NCBI RefSeq assembly: GCF_028640845.1
Contig: NC_080540.1
Span: 98,431,561-98,495,560, forward strand
Source of the DNA: Ahaetulla prasina
Lineage: Eukaryota; Chordata; Lepidosauria; Squamata; Colubridae
Direction of reading: 5' to 3'
DNA length: 64,000 bases
Position 1 is the stretch's first letter; every line of letters starts with the position of its first letter. Of the stretch, positions 24,722-35,850 are shown piece by piece. The position numbers and the translations under genes were made by a program. The notes under the pieces were generated by a model. The model saw only the letters and a program-made list of their open reading frames with translations. It had not been told where the DNA came from and ran no database searches.

Positions 24722-25215
24722 AATACAGCTTGCCTGCCTGGAACCCTCACCACATTTCTGACATCAATACAATTGAACGTGTCCAGAAATATTTTACAAG
24801 AAGAGTTCTCCATTCCTCTCAAAACAACAAAATACCTTATCCCACCAGACTTGAAATCCTAGGCTTAGAAAACTTGGAACTCCGTTGCCTTCGACAAGAC
24901 CTAAGTTTAACTCATAGAATCATCTATTGTAATGTCCTTCCTGTTAAAGACTACTTCAGCTTTAATTGCAATAATACAAGAGCAACCAATAGATTTAAAC
25001 TTAATGTTAACCGCTTTAATCTAGATTGCAGAAAATATGACTTCTGTAACAGAATCATCAGTGCTTGGAACACTTTACCTGACTCTGTGGTCTCATCCCA
25101 TAATCCCAAAAGCTTTAACCAAAAACTGTCTACTATTGACCTCACCCCATTTCTAAGAGGACCATAAGGGGTGTGCATAAGCGCACAAACGTGCCTACCG
25201 TTCCTGTCCTATTGT
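24722..25215 (+). mobile_element. LINE ORF C-terminus with 3' UTR (CR1/L2 superfamily)
   Basis: Open frame 24730-25167 (145 codons). Motifs PAWNPHHISDINTIERVQ, RRVL, RLEILGLENLELRCLRQD, FNLDCRKYDFCNRIISAWN and LPDSVVSS are the post-RT region of a non-LTR element. The 3' UTR follows and is split by the palindrome at 25261-25455; its last part (gtatgatacttatatatattg, (AAATA)n) resumes at about 25590. It is not a host gene. Confidence 0.7.
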
Positions 25216-25260
25216 TTTTCTTTTTCTTCTTTATATATATATATACATATATATATATGT

Positions 25261-25455
25261 GTAGGTCTTTGGTTATTCGGGTTTTCTCCCGCGTAAAATT
25301 GGAAGTGTCTTGGCGACGTTTCGACGAAGTCTCATTCGTCATCTTCAGGCTTCGTGCTTCAGCACGAAGCTGAAGCCTGAAGATGACGAATGAGACTTCG
25401 TCAAACGCCGCCAAGACACTTCCAATTTTACGCGAGAACAATAACCAAAGACCTA
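25261..25455. repeat. Long near-perfect palindrome (foldback element), about 195 bp
   Basis: The left arm gtaggtctttggttatt... and the right arm ...aataaccaaagacctac are inverted copies over about 90 bases each. They include ttggaagtgtcttggcg and gaagtctcattcgtcatc. The centre is cttcgtgcttcagcacgaag. A few arm differences exist, such as extra bases near 25277-25290. It is embedded in (TA)n, compatible with a TA target. No coding frame is seen. Confidence 0.85.
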
Positions 25456-25478
25456 CATACAAACACCAAAAACCTCAG

Positions 25479-25479
<1 letters not shown>

Positions 25480-25546
<67 letters not shown>
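25480..25546. repeat. (TA)n microsatellite
   Basis: Over 30 uninterrupted TA units immediately after the palindrome. Confidence 0.95.
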
Positions 25547-25549
<3 letters not shown>

Positions 25550-26499
25550 AATATTTACTCATATATATGTTTATATACTAGATAATCTTTTTGTATGATA
25601 CTTATATATATTGTTGTGACAAAATAAATAAAAATAAATACTTCCAGGTTAAGCTCCAGCAGGATTAACTTTTTTGTGCCATCACTCTGTTGAACATTTA
25701 ATTCCCATAGCACTGTCTTATTTCTCATCTTTTCTCATCTTCTCATCTTTCCTACTTTCTTCTCCTATTGATTATTTATGATTTTTCAATTGTTTCTAAT
25801 ATATGATTAATGATTGTAATTATGATTATGACCTATGACCCTTTACTTGCTGTTTAAATGTACACTGTGAATTTATGCACGAGACAAATTTCTTGTGTGT
25901 CTGATCACACTTGGCCAATAAAGAATATTCCATTCCATTCCATTCTTATTAAGGCTTTTTCTAAGATGAACTACATATATACAGTTACTTTGTGTGGGAC
26001 AATGAACAAGCTAAAAGGAGAATAGCCCTTTCAGAAACTCACAGCATGAAATAGTAAACTGTCAGGATTTTAAATTTTAAAATGTGTCTTTTCCAACATT
26101 TGAGTGATAATGCTATCAACCCTTCCTAGAGTCAAAAGAAAACTATAGTGGCATAGGGTATAATTAAATAAATTAGTAAATAATAAATTACCTTTTATGT
26201 AATACAGTACATACCTAGTCATTATAATTTCTTGGAATCTCTCTCAATTTTTTTAAGTGCAGTCCCATAGCAAAACACAAAACATCTGCACTTCAACGAG
26301 CTGAAATAAATGCCTTTCTTGAATTATTTCAGGCTATTCATTCCATCATATGTTAATCTTTCTCTCTCTCTCTAGTATTCGTTGGCTTTTCTGTGGATTG
26401 GGGCCCATATGGGGTATTTCATGCTGGAGGTCGCTAGTGAATTTAGAAGAAGATCCCAACTCCATCCCACTCCTGTACTGGTTCCTAATTTACCTTTTG

Positions 26500-26635
26500 G
26501 GGGGTTAATTTTAATGTTTAATTTTATTAATATGTTAATGCTTTTGTATTCTTGTTTTTATGATGTGGTAAGCTACCCAGAGTCACTTGATACTGAGATG
26601 GGTGGCATATAAATTTAATAAATCAATAAATTTCA
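26500..26635 (+). repeat. LINE 3' tail fragment
   Basis: Has gtggtaagctacccagagtca, then gatgggtggcatataaattta and ataaatcaataaa, a common CR1/L2-type LINE tail. A related scrap is at 54455-54545. Confidence 0.5.
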
Positions 26636-27073
26636 TTCTAATGTGGTCATTTAATACCCATTTTATCAATAGAGGCTTTATCAGATACTGTTAGAAACTT
26701 GATCTTTTTGAAAGTAATCTCTTGATGAAAGTTTCTCTTGATGAAAAGGCAATTTGATCATTCTAAACTAACAACCTTATTTAATTAGTCATCTAGATGG
26801 GAAACTACCGGTTATAGCTTAGACTGACACGTTGGAAAATGTCCTCAAAGGTGATGAGCTCAACTCGAAATAGGATTTACCTCTTAATTTCCTTTGAATC
26901 CTGGAGTTTATTAGTGGCTTGAGCAAAGCAAAGCAGAGAGATTTGTACATCAGCCTAGTTGTCCTTAGTAAAAATGTACACCACAAAAATATGGTTTTTT
27001 GCTGATTATCCATTTCTATATTATATGGCAGTAATCACCATCATAACCAGGGGAAAAGTGGCTGAAGTTTTTA

Positions 27074-27189
27074 ATAACAGAGTAACAGAGTTGGAAGGGA
27101 CCTTGGGGGTTTTATAGTCCAACCCCTGCTCAAACAAGAAACTCTATATCATTTCAGACAAATGGTTGTCCAATCTCTTCTTAAAATGG
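27074..27189 (-). repeat. CR1 LINE 3' end fragment
   Basis: Antisense: aacagagttggaagggacc, agtccaacccctgctcaaac, caatctcttcttaaaa. Confidence 0.7.
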
Positions 27190-27289
27190 TTATTAATACT
27201 ATTTAAAAAGGCTACAATCCAATTATTCTCTTATATGGAAATAAGATTCACTGAATTACTAGAATCAGATATGAATAAAGTAGAATATA

Positions 27290-27376
27290 ATATAATAGAA
27301 TTCTTTATTGGCCAAGTGTGGTTGGACACACAAGGAATTTGTCTTTAGTGCATATGCTCTCAGTGTAGAACAGCTT
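27290..27376 (-). repeat. CR1/L3-type LINE 3' end fragment
   Basis: Contains atagaattctttattggcc, aagtgtggttggacacacaag and gcatatgctctcagtgta. This is the same 3' terminus as at 33257 and 46526. Confidence 0.7.
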
Positions 27377-28747
27377 TTGTCACTTTTATCCTGAACTGAG
27401 GGAAAGTCACTGCTGAGTAGGCCCTCAGCAAACATTCTTGGGTTCTTCTCAAGAGGCATGCAAGAAAAAAATGTATATAAGTGACGTCTTTCTTTGTTTT
27501 GGAAATCCCCTTTCCCCAGGACTATTGAAAACAAGACTTGCTCCCTAATGTGCTAATACCAACTTTGGCACCTTTCACTGAATGTCTGTCACTTTTGTAA
27601 GTAGGAGTTGAGTTTCAACAGAAGATCCAAGTCCCTTCTTTTTCAGATGTTTGAGTCCCAAGCTTTTTATCGCTTGAAAAGTTACTACAGAACCAGGACT
27701 AGAAACGAAAAGAACATGTATTGGCTTGTTGAATTTTTGTAACCTAGATACTGAGAGATCCGGGAGAGGTTAGAGTTCAGGTTGCAGCAGGCCTAGAGGG
27801 GAATCAACCCTTTCTTCCCCAGTTAATCCTGAGGAAAATCCCACCTTTGAACTTGGTTATTTGCAGTTGGAGGAAGTGTTACAGTTGGTGCCATTAGGGG
27901 ACTTTCCACACAAAGCTTTTGTGTTTAAAAACGAGCAAACAAGAAAAAAAGGAAAAAAAATCTGTCACACCGTTCTGTGCACATTAAATTTGAAGATGTA
28001 TATAATGTTACACTGTTGTGCTATAGAAGGAACATTTAATCATATGTGATGGCCATGTAAATCATTCAATTAATGATGAATGATTTAACTTTCCTTTCAA
28101 AAATTAAAAATAAAACTTGAATTAAAATGTCAGGTTTTTTCAGCTATGAATCTTTCCAGAAGTAATAAATTAAAAATATTATCTGCTAAAATATATGCTA
28201 ATAATTGGGAGGACATGTTTGACCCAATAATGGAAAAGTTCTATTTTACTAAGAATAACATATTGGGATACCAAACCTGGGGACTATGCAATGGCAAAAT
28301 TAACAATATAGATTCAAAATAGAAGTTTGAATAAAATTAAGGAAGAATGACTTCTGTATACATTGCATGTCACACAATAGGGGAAACTCAAATACTCAAG
28401 AATACAATTTTGAGGGAAACATTTGATGTAAAGATAATAACCAGAAGCAATTTTATTGTTTGTAAGTAATTTGATATAATCACCACTCAGATACAATGGA
28501 AGGAATTTAGTACTTAATATTGTTTTTACTATTGCAGATCAAATCTTAAGAGGGGAGCATCTGACAGTAGATTCAGAGGTAACCACAGAATCAAAATGCA
28601 TGCACTGGAAGGGAATTTATAAATCATTTAATCCAGGAATCTTGTGTAAGAATTCACTAAACTATCATCATTTCCTGGCTATTCATCCCTGTTTGAAAAC
28701 CATCAGCAAAGGGGATCTATTACAGTTTCAAGCAGTCTTTTTTTTTT
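27377..28747. other. Unassigned AT-rich stretch
   Basis: No supported exon. Parts near 28140-28500 resemble decayed coding of some LINE but could not be assigned. Confidence 0.35.
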
Positions 28748-28988
28748 AATTTGAATTTATATCTCGCCGTTCTCTGAGGACTCAGGGCGGCTTACATTGT
28801 GTTAAGCAATAGTCTTCATCCATTATATACAAAGTCAACTTTTATTGCCCCCAACAATCTGGGTCCTCATTTTACCTACCTTATAAAGGATGAAAGGCTG
28901 AGTAAACCTTGGGCCTGGTGGGACTTGCAGTAATTGCAAGCAGCTGTGTTAATAACACTGCATTAGTCTGTTGAGCCACCAGAGGCCC
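28748..28988 (-). repeat. tRNA-derived SINE sharing a LINE 3' tail
   Basis: Minus strand reads gggcctctggtggctcaaca (head), agctgcttgcaattactgc, gactcagcctttcatcc, then the tail gccgccctgagtcctcagag. The tail matches the L2-like LINE 3' UTR, which suggests that LINE drives its retroposition. Confidence 0.7.
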
Positions 28989-30464
28989 AAATATTTTTCT
29001 ATTTATCAGCGCTCACTACAAAGAAAGTCTTCCTAATGTTCAGTCTGAACCTCCTTTCTTTAACTACCGCTGGTTGGTGCATGTCCTAGAGTCCAGTTCA
29101 ACAGAGATCAGATCTCCCTCTCTTTGTGTTAGTTTTCTAAATTAAACCAATGCGGCATAAACATCCCATTTGTAGGGAAGGAGGCACACTCATGTCAGTG
29201 AAACTAAGGAAGCGAACAATAATTTCCTTTCATAATTTTTCAAATTGCGCTTTATTTTTATGAACGTTACATCCTGCCTTTCCCACAATGAATAACATGT
29301 TTAGAAATAATATAAACAAAATAAGAAGAAAATGCTCCTGTTGGAACTCCATGCTCAAACATGTCTTCAGAACCATCTCCTCTTCAGATCAAAAGATAAA
29401 TAGCTCAACTTTGAAACAATTACAGAAATAACTTTTTTTTTAACTTGGTTGGGAAATGTTCCCAAAATAACAACTACAATAATATAATACAACAGCAGCA
29501 GCAGTAACAACAATAATAATGATTGTTTGTGGTGTGTATAGTTGTTTTCAGATCATCTTCAAACATAATACAGTTTCCACCATAGTAAGAAAACGTGGGC
29601 TATGTGGGAAGAAATACATTTTCTTCTGAGGGAATGAACGAACTAGGAGAAGCCAATCTGGGTACTTTAAGATACTTAAATCCCTACTGAGATGGTTGTA
29701 ATCTTCTTGAAATAAACCATTGTGGTTCCATAGTACGCTCTCAGGATTGGACTGTAGAAACCAAGATTTTGTGAAGTTCAGCAGGCATCCCTTTTCAGTT
29801 GAACCCTAGGTAATGTCAGAGGCTTGCAAGAAATTGCTTCAGAGCAGAGAATTCCTGTAAAGAGCACCTACTGATGCCAATAGACTGACCAAGCAACCAA
29901 TAGAACTACTTGTCAGATCCCTTGGAGACTCCTTCAAGCATCCTCTAAAATTCTTCAGATCCATCAGACAAATGGGAAAGACCATTCTAATAAATATCCC
30001 AGCCCTACCAAGCTCTTGGGTAGCAATTGCTCTTAACAGGACTAGAAGTGATCTGACCATGATAATAGGTGAGAAGTAATGCCTTACATGTCCAGATCAC
30101 CCAGAACTGCTCCAAGGTCCAAGGTCCAATATGCATGTGTTGAACAAAGATTACCATGTGGAAAGTAAATTCCCCAGGGCATGGAGGCTGAACTTTCTTC
30201 ACACTGTAAGGTGAGGGAATTAAATCCCAACCCAGAAACTCACTTAGAGAACCCAGAAAGCAATTAAACTGGGTAGCAGGCTAGCCAGTAGAGGACCATT
30301 CCATTCCTATTGGTCTATTTTGCCTTCAAAGCAAATCTTTGGACAAAGGTAAGGTGTCCCCTAAGGTAAATTTCCCCCCCTTCCTGACTCTGATAGAGCT
30401 TCTAAAGGACAATATCACTGACCTTATCTAGGCATTTTATCTAGAAAATGTTGGATAACCATCT
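28989..30464. other. Probable internal part of an old CR1-type element plus unique DNA
   Basis: It leads directly into a sense CR1 3' end at 30465. The minus-strand frame at 29839-30060 has no family features. I cannot separate repeat from unique sequence here. Confidence 0.3.
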
Positions 30465-30560
30465 GTCTGAGATGGTGTAGGGTTTCCTGCCTGGGCAGAG
30501 GGTTGGACTAGAAGGCCTCCAAGATCCCTTCCAACTCTGTTGTTATTATTATTATTATTA
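30465..30560 (+). repeat. CR1 LINE 3' end, sense
   Basis: Reads gtagggtttcctgcctggg, ttggactagaaggcctcc and cccttccaactctgtt, followed by (TTA)n. Confidence 0.75.
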
Positions 30561-31126
30561 ATATATGCCAGGTTATTACAACCAAGTCTTGGTTGAAGAT
30601 GATCTATTTCCAGATCAGCAGAAACTTGAGACCAAGATCACCAGCTGCCTCCAAAGCAAAGGAAACAGCCTCTCAATAATGGAAAGCCACAGAACAAATT
30701 ATTTTGTGCCATAAGAACAACAAATATTGGTTGGCATTTTCTATATTTTTTTAAAAAAATTATCACCCCAATATTGGATATCTATAAATTAGGAGCATTT
30801 ACTGATTGGCATTCCGGGTTTTTGGACATTGTAGCAGATGGAGAGCCATAATATCAAAAGAGTTTTATACTTCAATATATAGTTATCCTGCCCAATTGTG
30901 ATGCTTTTGATTTCCTCATTATATTAAAATTTAGCATTTCAGGACAAAGCACAGCTTTTTCCATTATTTTCATTATTATTGAGTATTGCTTTTATCAGTT
31001 GGCCATATTAATAAATAAGCATAAATATGCAAATAAAGGGAACACTGAATATTAAAAGCCATGTAAACAATACATGTTGGTTCTATGGTACAACATTTAT
31101 TTACTTAACCATGGCTGGATGAATAA

Positions 31127-31560
31127 TAGAATTCTTTATTGGCCAAGTGTGACTGGACACACAAGTGGGCCTCTGGTGGCTCAGACTGCTAAGACAGTCT
31201 GTTATTAACACAGCTGCTTGCAATTACTGCTGGTTCAAGTCCCACCAGGTCCAAGGTTGACTCAGCCTTCCATCCTTTATAAGGTAGGTAAAATGAGGAC
31301 CCAGATTGTTGGGGGCAATCAGTTGACTTTGTATATAATATACAAATGGATGAAGACTATTGCTTAACATAGTGTAAGCCGCCCTGAGTCTTTGGAGAAG
31401 GGTGGGATATAAATGCAAATTAAAAAAAAGAAAAAAGGAATTTGTCTCTGGTGCATAAGCTCTCAGCGTACATACAAGCAACAAGTGATAGATCCAGATC
31501 ATAATCACAAAATATGATCATCATAAATCATAAGATAACAATATTCAGTGATAGTCATAA
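31127..31560 (-). mobile_element. CR1/L3-type LINE 3' end containing a SINE
   Basis: atagaattctttattggcc...ggacacacaag (to 31165) resumes as gaatttgtctctggtgcat at 31440. The SINE at 31166-31437 is inserted between. Coding sequence is not reached. Confidence 0.7.
31166..31437 (+). repeat. tRNA-derived SINE, near full length
   Basis: A-box-like ggtggctcagactgctaag and B-box-like ggttcaagtccc are spaced as in a tRNA-derived pol III promoter. The body ggtaggtaaaatgaggaccc and the LINE-like tail gccgccctgagtctttgg end in an A-rich run. It is the best preserved copy here. Confidence 0.78.
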
Positions 31561-31604
31561 ATTGACAGGGTTCACACAACATACCAAACGAAGTATATTT
31601 TGGC

Positions 31605-32285
31605 CAGGAGTGAAATGTAAAATTTGTTACTACCAGTTCTGTGGGTGTGGCTCGGTGGGGGGCGGTAATGTTACTGGGTGGGCTTGGCCATTTTTTTTTT
31701 ACTTTTAAAAGCATTTTTTCTACAACCTCTTCGGCCAAAGAGGTTGTAAAAAAAATGCTTTTAAAAGCGTGTGATGATCAGGCAACTCAGCTGGAATCGT
31801 CAGAGGAAAAAAAGCTTTTAAAGGATTCTGAAGATCCCAGCTGAGTTGCCTGATTGCCAGAACCTTTTAAAAGAATTTTTTCTACAACCTCTTTGGCTGA
31901 AGAGGTTGTAAAAAAATGCTTTTTTTTTTCTACAACCTCTTCAACTGAAGAGATTGTAAAAAAAAAAAAAGCTTTTAAAAGGCTCCTCTGGCGATCCCAG
32001 CTGAGTTGCCTGATCTCCAGAACCTTTTAAAAGCATTTAAAATGCTTTTAAAGGGCTCTGACGATCCCAGCTGAGTTGATCATCAGAGGCTTTTTTTTAC
32101 TTTTAAAAGCATTTTTTCAGCTGAAGAAAAAATGCTTTTAAAAGGTAAAAAAAAAACCTCTGATCATTGTGCAGCTCAGCTGGTGGGGGGGGGGCAGGGA
32201 TTTTTGCTACCGGTTCTCTGATCCACCCACCGCCATTGCTACCAGATCAGGCGATCCATTCCGAACTGAGAGCATTTCACCCCTG
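31605..32285. mobile_element. hAT-type element with internal hairpin array, CAGGGGTGAAAT family
   Basis: Termini CAGGAGTGAAATG and CATTTCACCCCTG. 8-bp flanks are attttggc (31597) and gttttggc (32286). The core repeats units of cttttaaaagcattttttctacaacctctt and its inverse, plus gatcccagctgagttgcctgat, giving several nested hairpins. There is no transposase. A relative lies at 55128-55624. Confidence 0.78.
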
Positions 32286-33010
32286 GTTTTGGCTTAATGT
32301 GTTGCCTTGAGCCCTGTTCTTGGAGCACATCTCATGGTCAAATAATACTGGTGGCATTAGGAAGTTACCTTCCTATGATTTTCCTTATCTGCTTTGATTT
32401 TAGAGCCTTTCATTCTTTAGGCCATTCCAAAAAGCAGGTCTCATGACATCTCTTACCCCCACCCCCTGTGAAAGATTTGCAGAGGATTCAGTGGTAAGTT
32501 GGGAAAAGGAAAAAAGAGCTAAGTTATTTTTCTCGAATACTCTTCTGCCAATGTCTAAAATATGTCATCCAAAATCAGATTAATGAAAGATCAGTTCAGG
32601 TTGTGGAACACATCAGAATAGCAAACTTGCCATTTCTGGCAGTAAATACAACCCAGAAAGAACTGGTTGTGATTTCTTATATTGCTTGAATGAAAAAAAG
32701 AAGGTTGGGAGTCATATGGTTCAGAAGATTATTTGTATTTGGTTGGGTTTTTTAAAAACTTTTTGATGCTAGTTTTTTTAAATCACCTTTTTTTTTCAGC
32801 TGAAATGGAAGCAAGATTATAGCAAAGATAATTTACCGCTGCAAAAAACAGAGGGAATGAAATGATTACTCATATTCAAAATCTGACTAATTCTTCCATT
32901 CCGTTACTCCTTAGCTTTGAAAGAAGGATTGGGGTTATAGCAGGCAATAAAAGTGATTTTGATTAAATTTATCACATGGAGGTCCAATCTATGAGGTTAT
33001 TTCATTATTT

Positions 33011-34431
33011 GGATTTTAAATTTTTAAAAAATTAAATTTATTTACATTTATACCCCACCCTTCTCCGAAGACTCAGGGCGGCTTACACTATGTTAAGCAA
33101 TAGTCTTCATCCTATTTGTATATTATATACAAAGTCAACTTACTGCCCCCAACAATCTGGGTCCTCATTTTACCTACCTTATAAAGGATGGAAGGCTGAG
33201 TCAACCTGGGGCCTGGTGGGGCTTGAACCTGCAGTAATTGCAGGCAGCTGTTGTTAATAGAATAGAATAGAATTTTATTGGCCAAGTGTGATTGGACACA
33301 CAAGGAATTTGTCTTGGTGCATATGCTCTCAGTGTACATAAAAGAAAAGATACGTTCATCAAGGTACAACATTTACAACACAATTGATGATCAATATATC
33401 AATATAAATCATAAGGATTGCCAGCAACAAGTTATAGTCATACAGTCATAAGTGGAAAGAGATTGGTGATGGGAACTATGAAACGATTAATAGTAGTGCA
33501 GATTCAGTAAATAGTCTGACAGTGTTGAGGGAATTATTTGTTTAGCAGAGTGATGGCCTTCGGGAAAAAACTGTTCTTGTGTCTAGTTGTTCTGGTGTGC
33601 AGTGCTCTATAGCGTCGTTTTGAGGGTAGGAGTTGAAACAGTTTATGTCCAGGATGCGAGGATCTGCAAATATTTGCACGGCCCTCTTCTTGATTCGTGC
33701 AGTATACAGGTCCTCAATGGAAGGCAAGTTGGTAGCAATTATTTTTTCTGCAGTCCTAATTATCCTCTGAAGTCTGTGTTTTTCTTGTTGGGTTGCAGAA
33801 CCGAACCAGACAGTTATAGAGGTGCAAATGACAGACTCAATAATTCCTCTGTAGAATTGGATCAGCAGCTCCTTGGGCAGTTTGAGCTTACTGAGTTGGC
33901 GCAGAAAGAACATTCTTTGTTGTCCTTTTTAATGATGTTTTTGATGTTAGCTGTCCATTTGAGATCTTGCGATATGATAGAACCCAGAAATTTGAAGGTT
34001 TCTACTGTTGATACTGTGTTGTCAAGTATTGTGAGAGGTGGAAGTATGGAAGGGTTTTTCCTAAAGTCTACCACCATTTCTACGGTTTTGAGTGTGTTCA
34101 GTTCCAGATTGTTTTGGTTGCACCACAAGGCTAGTCGTTTGACCTCTCGTCTATATGCGGATTCGTCATTGTCTCGAATGAGACCAATCACTGTTGTGTC
34201 ATCTGCGAACTTCAGTAGCTTAACAAATGGATCATTGGAGATGCAGTCATTGGTATACAGAGAGAAGAGAAGTGGGGAGAGCACACAGCCTTGGGGGGCC
34301 CCTGTGCTAATTGTACAGGTATTTGATGTGATCTTGCTTAGCTTCACCTGCTGCTTCCTGTTTGTTAGGAAGCTTGTGATGTTGGGGCAATAACAGACTG
34401 TTTAGCAGTCTACACCACTCAAGGACCCTTG
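33011..34431 (-). repeat. tRNA-derived SINE split by a LINE
   Basis: The SINE body and tail are at 33016-33256 (antisense tail gcccttctccgaagactcagg by homology to 28748-28988). Its head resumes at 34393-34430 as aataacagactgtttagcag. The LINE in between is younger than the SINE. Confidence 0.7.
33257..34392 (-). mobile_element. CR1/L3-type (snake-like) LINE, 5'-truncated, with (AATAG)n tail
   Basis: Minus-strand RT remains in two frames. 34347-33862 contains GAPQGCVLSPLLF, the catalytic KFADDTTVIGLI, WCNQNNLELN and FKFLGSIIS. 33913-33542 contains FFLRQLSKLKLP, FYRGIIESVICT, LPSIEDLY and RTVFSRRPS. A frameshift at about 33880 breaks the gene. The 3' end is ttattggccaagtgtgattg with tandem atagaatagaatag. 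Confidence 0.82.
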
Positions 34432-34867
34432 ATGGGAGAGGAAGGCAGAACACATCAATGGAAAACAATCAGCATTGGTACAAATATCCATGCATACCAA
34501 AATTAACTCTGAAAAAACTAAGAGAGCATGGATTGGATCATTTCTCATGTGTATCTTCAAGAAAATAGTCTGTTTGGCCTCAGCAATACAAAACAAAAGC
34601 CCTGTTTTATATAAATTCCCTTCTTCTCCCCCCAAAGGGTTACGTGAAATTCTCTTACCTGAAAAAATTACAAGGAATATGCAGAGGGTACCTGAAAATG
34701 GAATATTTGGAAGGGCAACAAGGCAAGAAAAGGATAAAAACAGGCTTCCAGCTGGAGAAAAAAAAAGGAAGAATTAAGAGATGACTAAACCAAAAGCTCT
34801 CCAAGCTAAGAAAGAGAAGATAGGAAGGAGTAACATAGCAAACATTATTCTATGTATTTATTATAAC

Positions 34868-34922
34868 ATTATGGTATGGTATGGTATGGTATGGTATGGT
34901 ATGGTATGGTATGGTATGGTAT
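34868..34922 (+). repeat. (ATGGT)n pentanucleotide repeat
   Basis: About 11 ATGGT units. Three further units occur at 35262-35277. Confidence 0.95.
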
Positions 34923-35262
34923 GTATTTATTTGTTTGTTTGTTTGTTTATTAGATTTATATTGCTGCCTATTCGCCCATGGCGACTCAAGGTGGCTTACA
35001 GAATATAAAAAAACCCCATATTTAAAAAACAGTAAAAGTCATTAAAAAATCAAATAAATTAATGTAATAAAATCACCCTTGACCCCCCCGCTCCTGCCCC
35101 AGTGACAGCTGATCACATGAGCCATTTCATGGGCTCCATCTCGCTCTGGGTTCCCCAGGTCTGCTGGCAGAACCAGGTCTTCAGCATCTTCCGGAAGAGA
35201 ATTAGGGTGGGGGCCGTTCTAATCTCTAGGCGAATGATGTTCCAGAGAGAGGAAGAGAGGGT
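34923..35262 (-). mobile_element. L2-like LINE 3' end, decayed
   Basis: Minus strand encodes SLWNIIRLEIRTAPTLILFR and KMLKTWF, the end of a CR1/L2 ORF. The 3' UTR is atattgctgcctattcgccc...ggcttacag, then a (GTTT)n tail. Confidence 0.6.
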
Positions 35263-35606
35263 ATGGTATGGTATGGCATCATGTATCATGTACATTGTAT
35301 CATGTAACATCATATCCAGTGTGTGTCTATATTTTTATATCTGTTTCTCTGTGTGGTGTTTCCAGTCAGGTGAAAGAGAGACTAAGGGGTTTATGGGTTA
35401 GAACAGTTCAGTTCAATTTAGATTAGCAAAGGTTCCATTACAGACTATTCCTCTGATTTTGTCTTCCCTTTAAATGTCCTCAATAATGGCTATGTTGGGG
35501 AAACTCTGGGGCTTTAATAGGGACCTGTGTGGGTTTTGAGGCAGCTTGCATGCAGTCAGGTAGTTGAAGACATTACATCCCTTGTTTGTTACCTTATTAT
35601 CATGAG

Positions 35607-35850
35607 CTGCGGTGGTGCAGTGCTTAGAATGCAGTACTGCAGGCTACTTCTGCTGACTGCTGGCTGCCTGCAATTTGGCAGTTTGAATCTCACCAGGCTC
35701 AAGGCTGACTCAGCCTTCCATCCTTCCGAGGTGGGTAAAATGAGGACTCAAATTGTTGGGGCAATATGCTGACTCTGTTAACCGCTTAGAGAGGGCTATA
35801 AAGCACTGTAAAGCGGTATACAAGTCTAAGTGCTACTGCTATTGCTATTA
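35607..35850 (+). repeat. tRNA-derived SINE, second family
   Basis: Head gctgcggtggtgcagtgctt, B-box-like gtttgaatctcacc, body ccatccttccgaggtgggtaaaatgagg. The tail aaccgcttagagagggctat...gtaagcggtatacaagtct differs from the LINE-tailed SINE above. It ends with tgctattgctatt. Confidence 0.65.

Larger units (their letters stand above)
32736..34575. repeat. Inverted relative of the 18988-19407 segment, interrupted
   Basis: The 275 bases 32736-33010 and the 144 bases 34432-34575 together match, in reverse orientation, the 420-bp insertion core at 18988-19407. The 1.42 kb between them is a SINE holding an L3 LINE. The uninterrupted copy gives the empty site (ttatttggatgggagagg). Confidence 0.75.

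Noticed and set aside
26382..26612. Membrane-like 76-codon frame
   Set aside because: Its end is a LINE 3' tail and its start lacks gene context.
33587..34393. A 268-codon plus-strand frame
   Set aside because: It is the antisense of the L3 LINE reverse transcriptase, whose minus-strand frame carries the real motifs.
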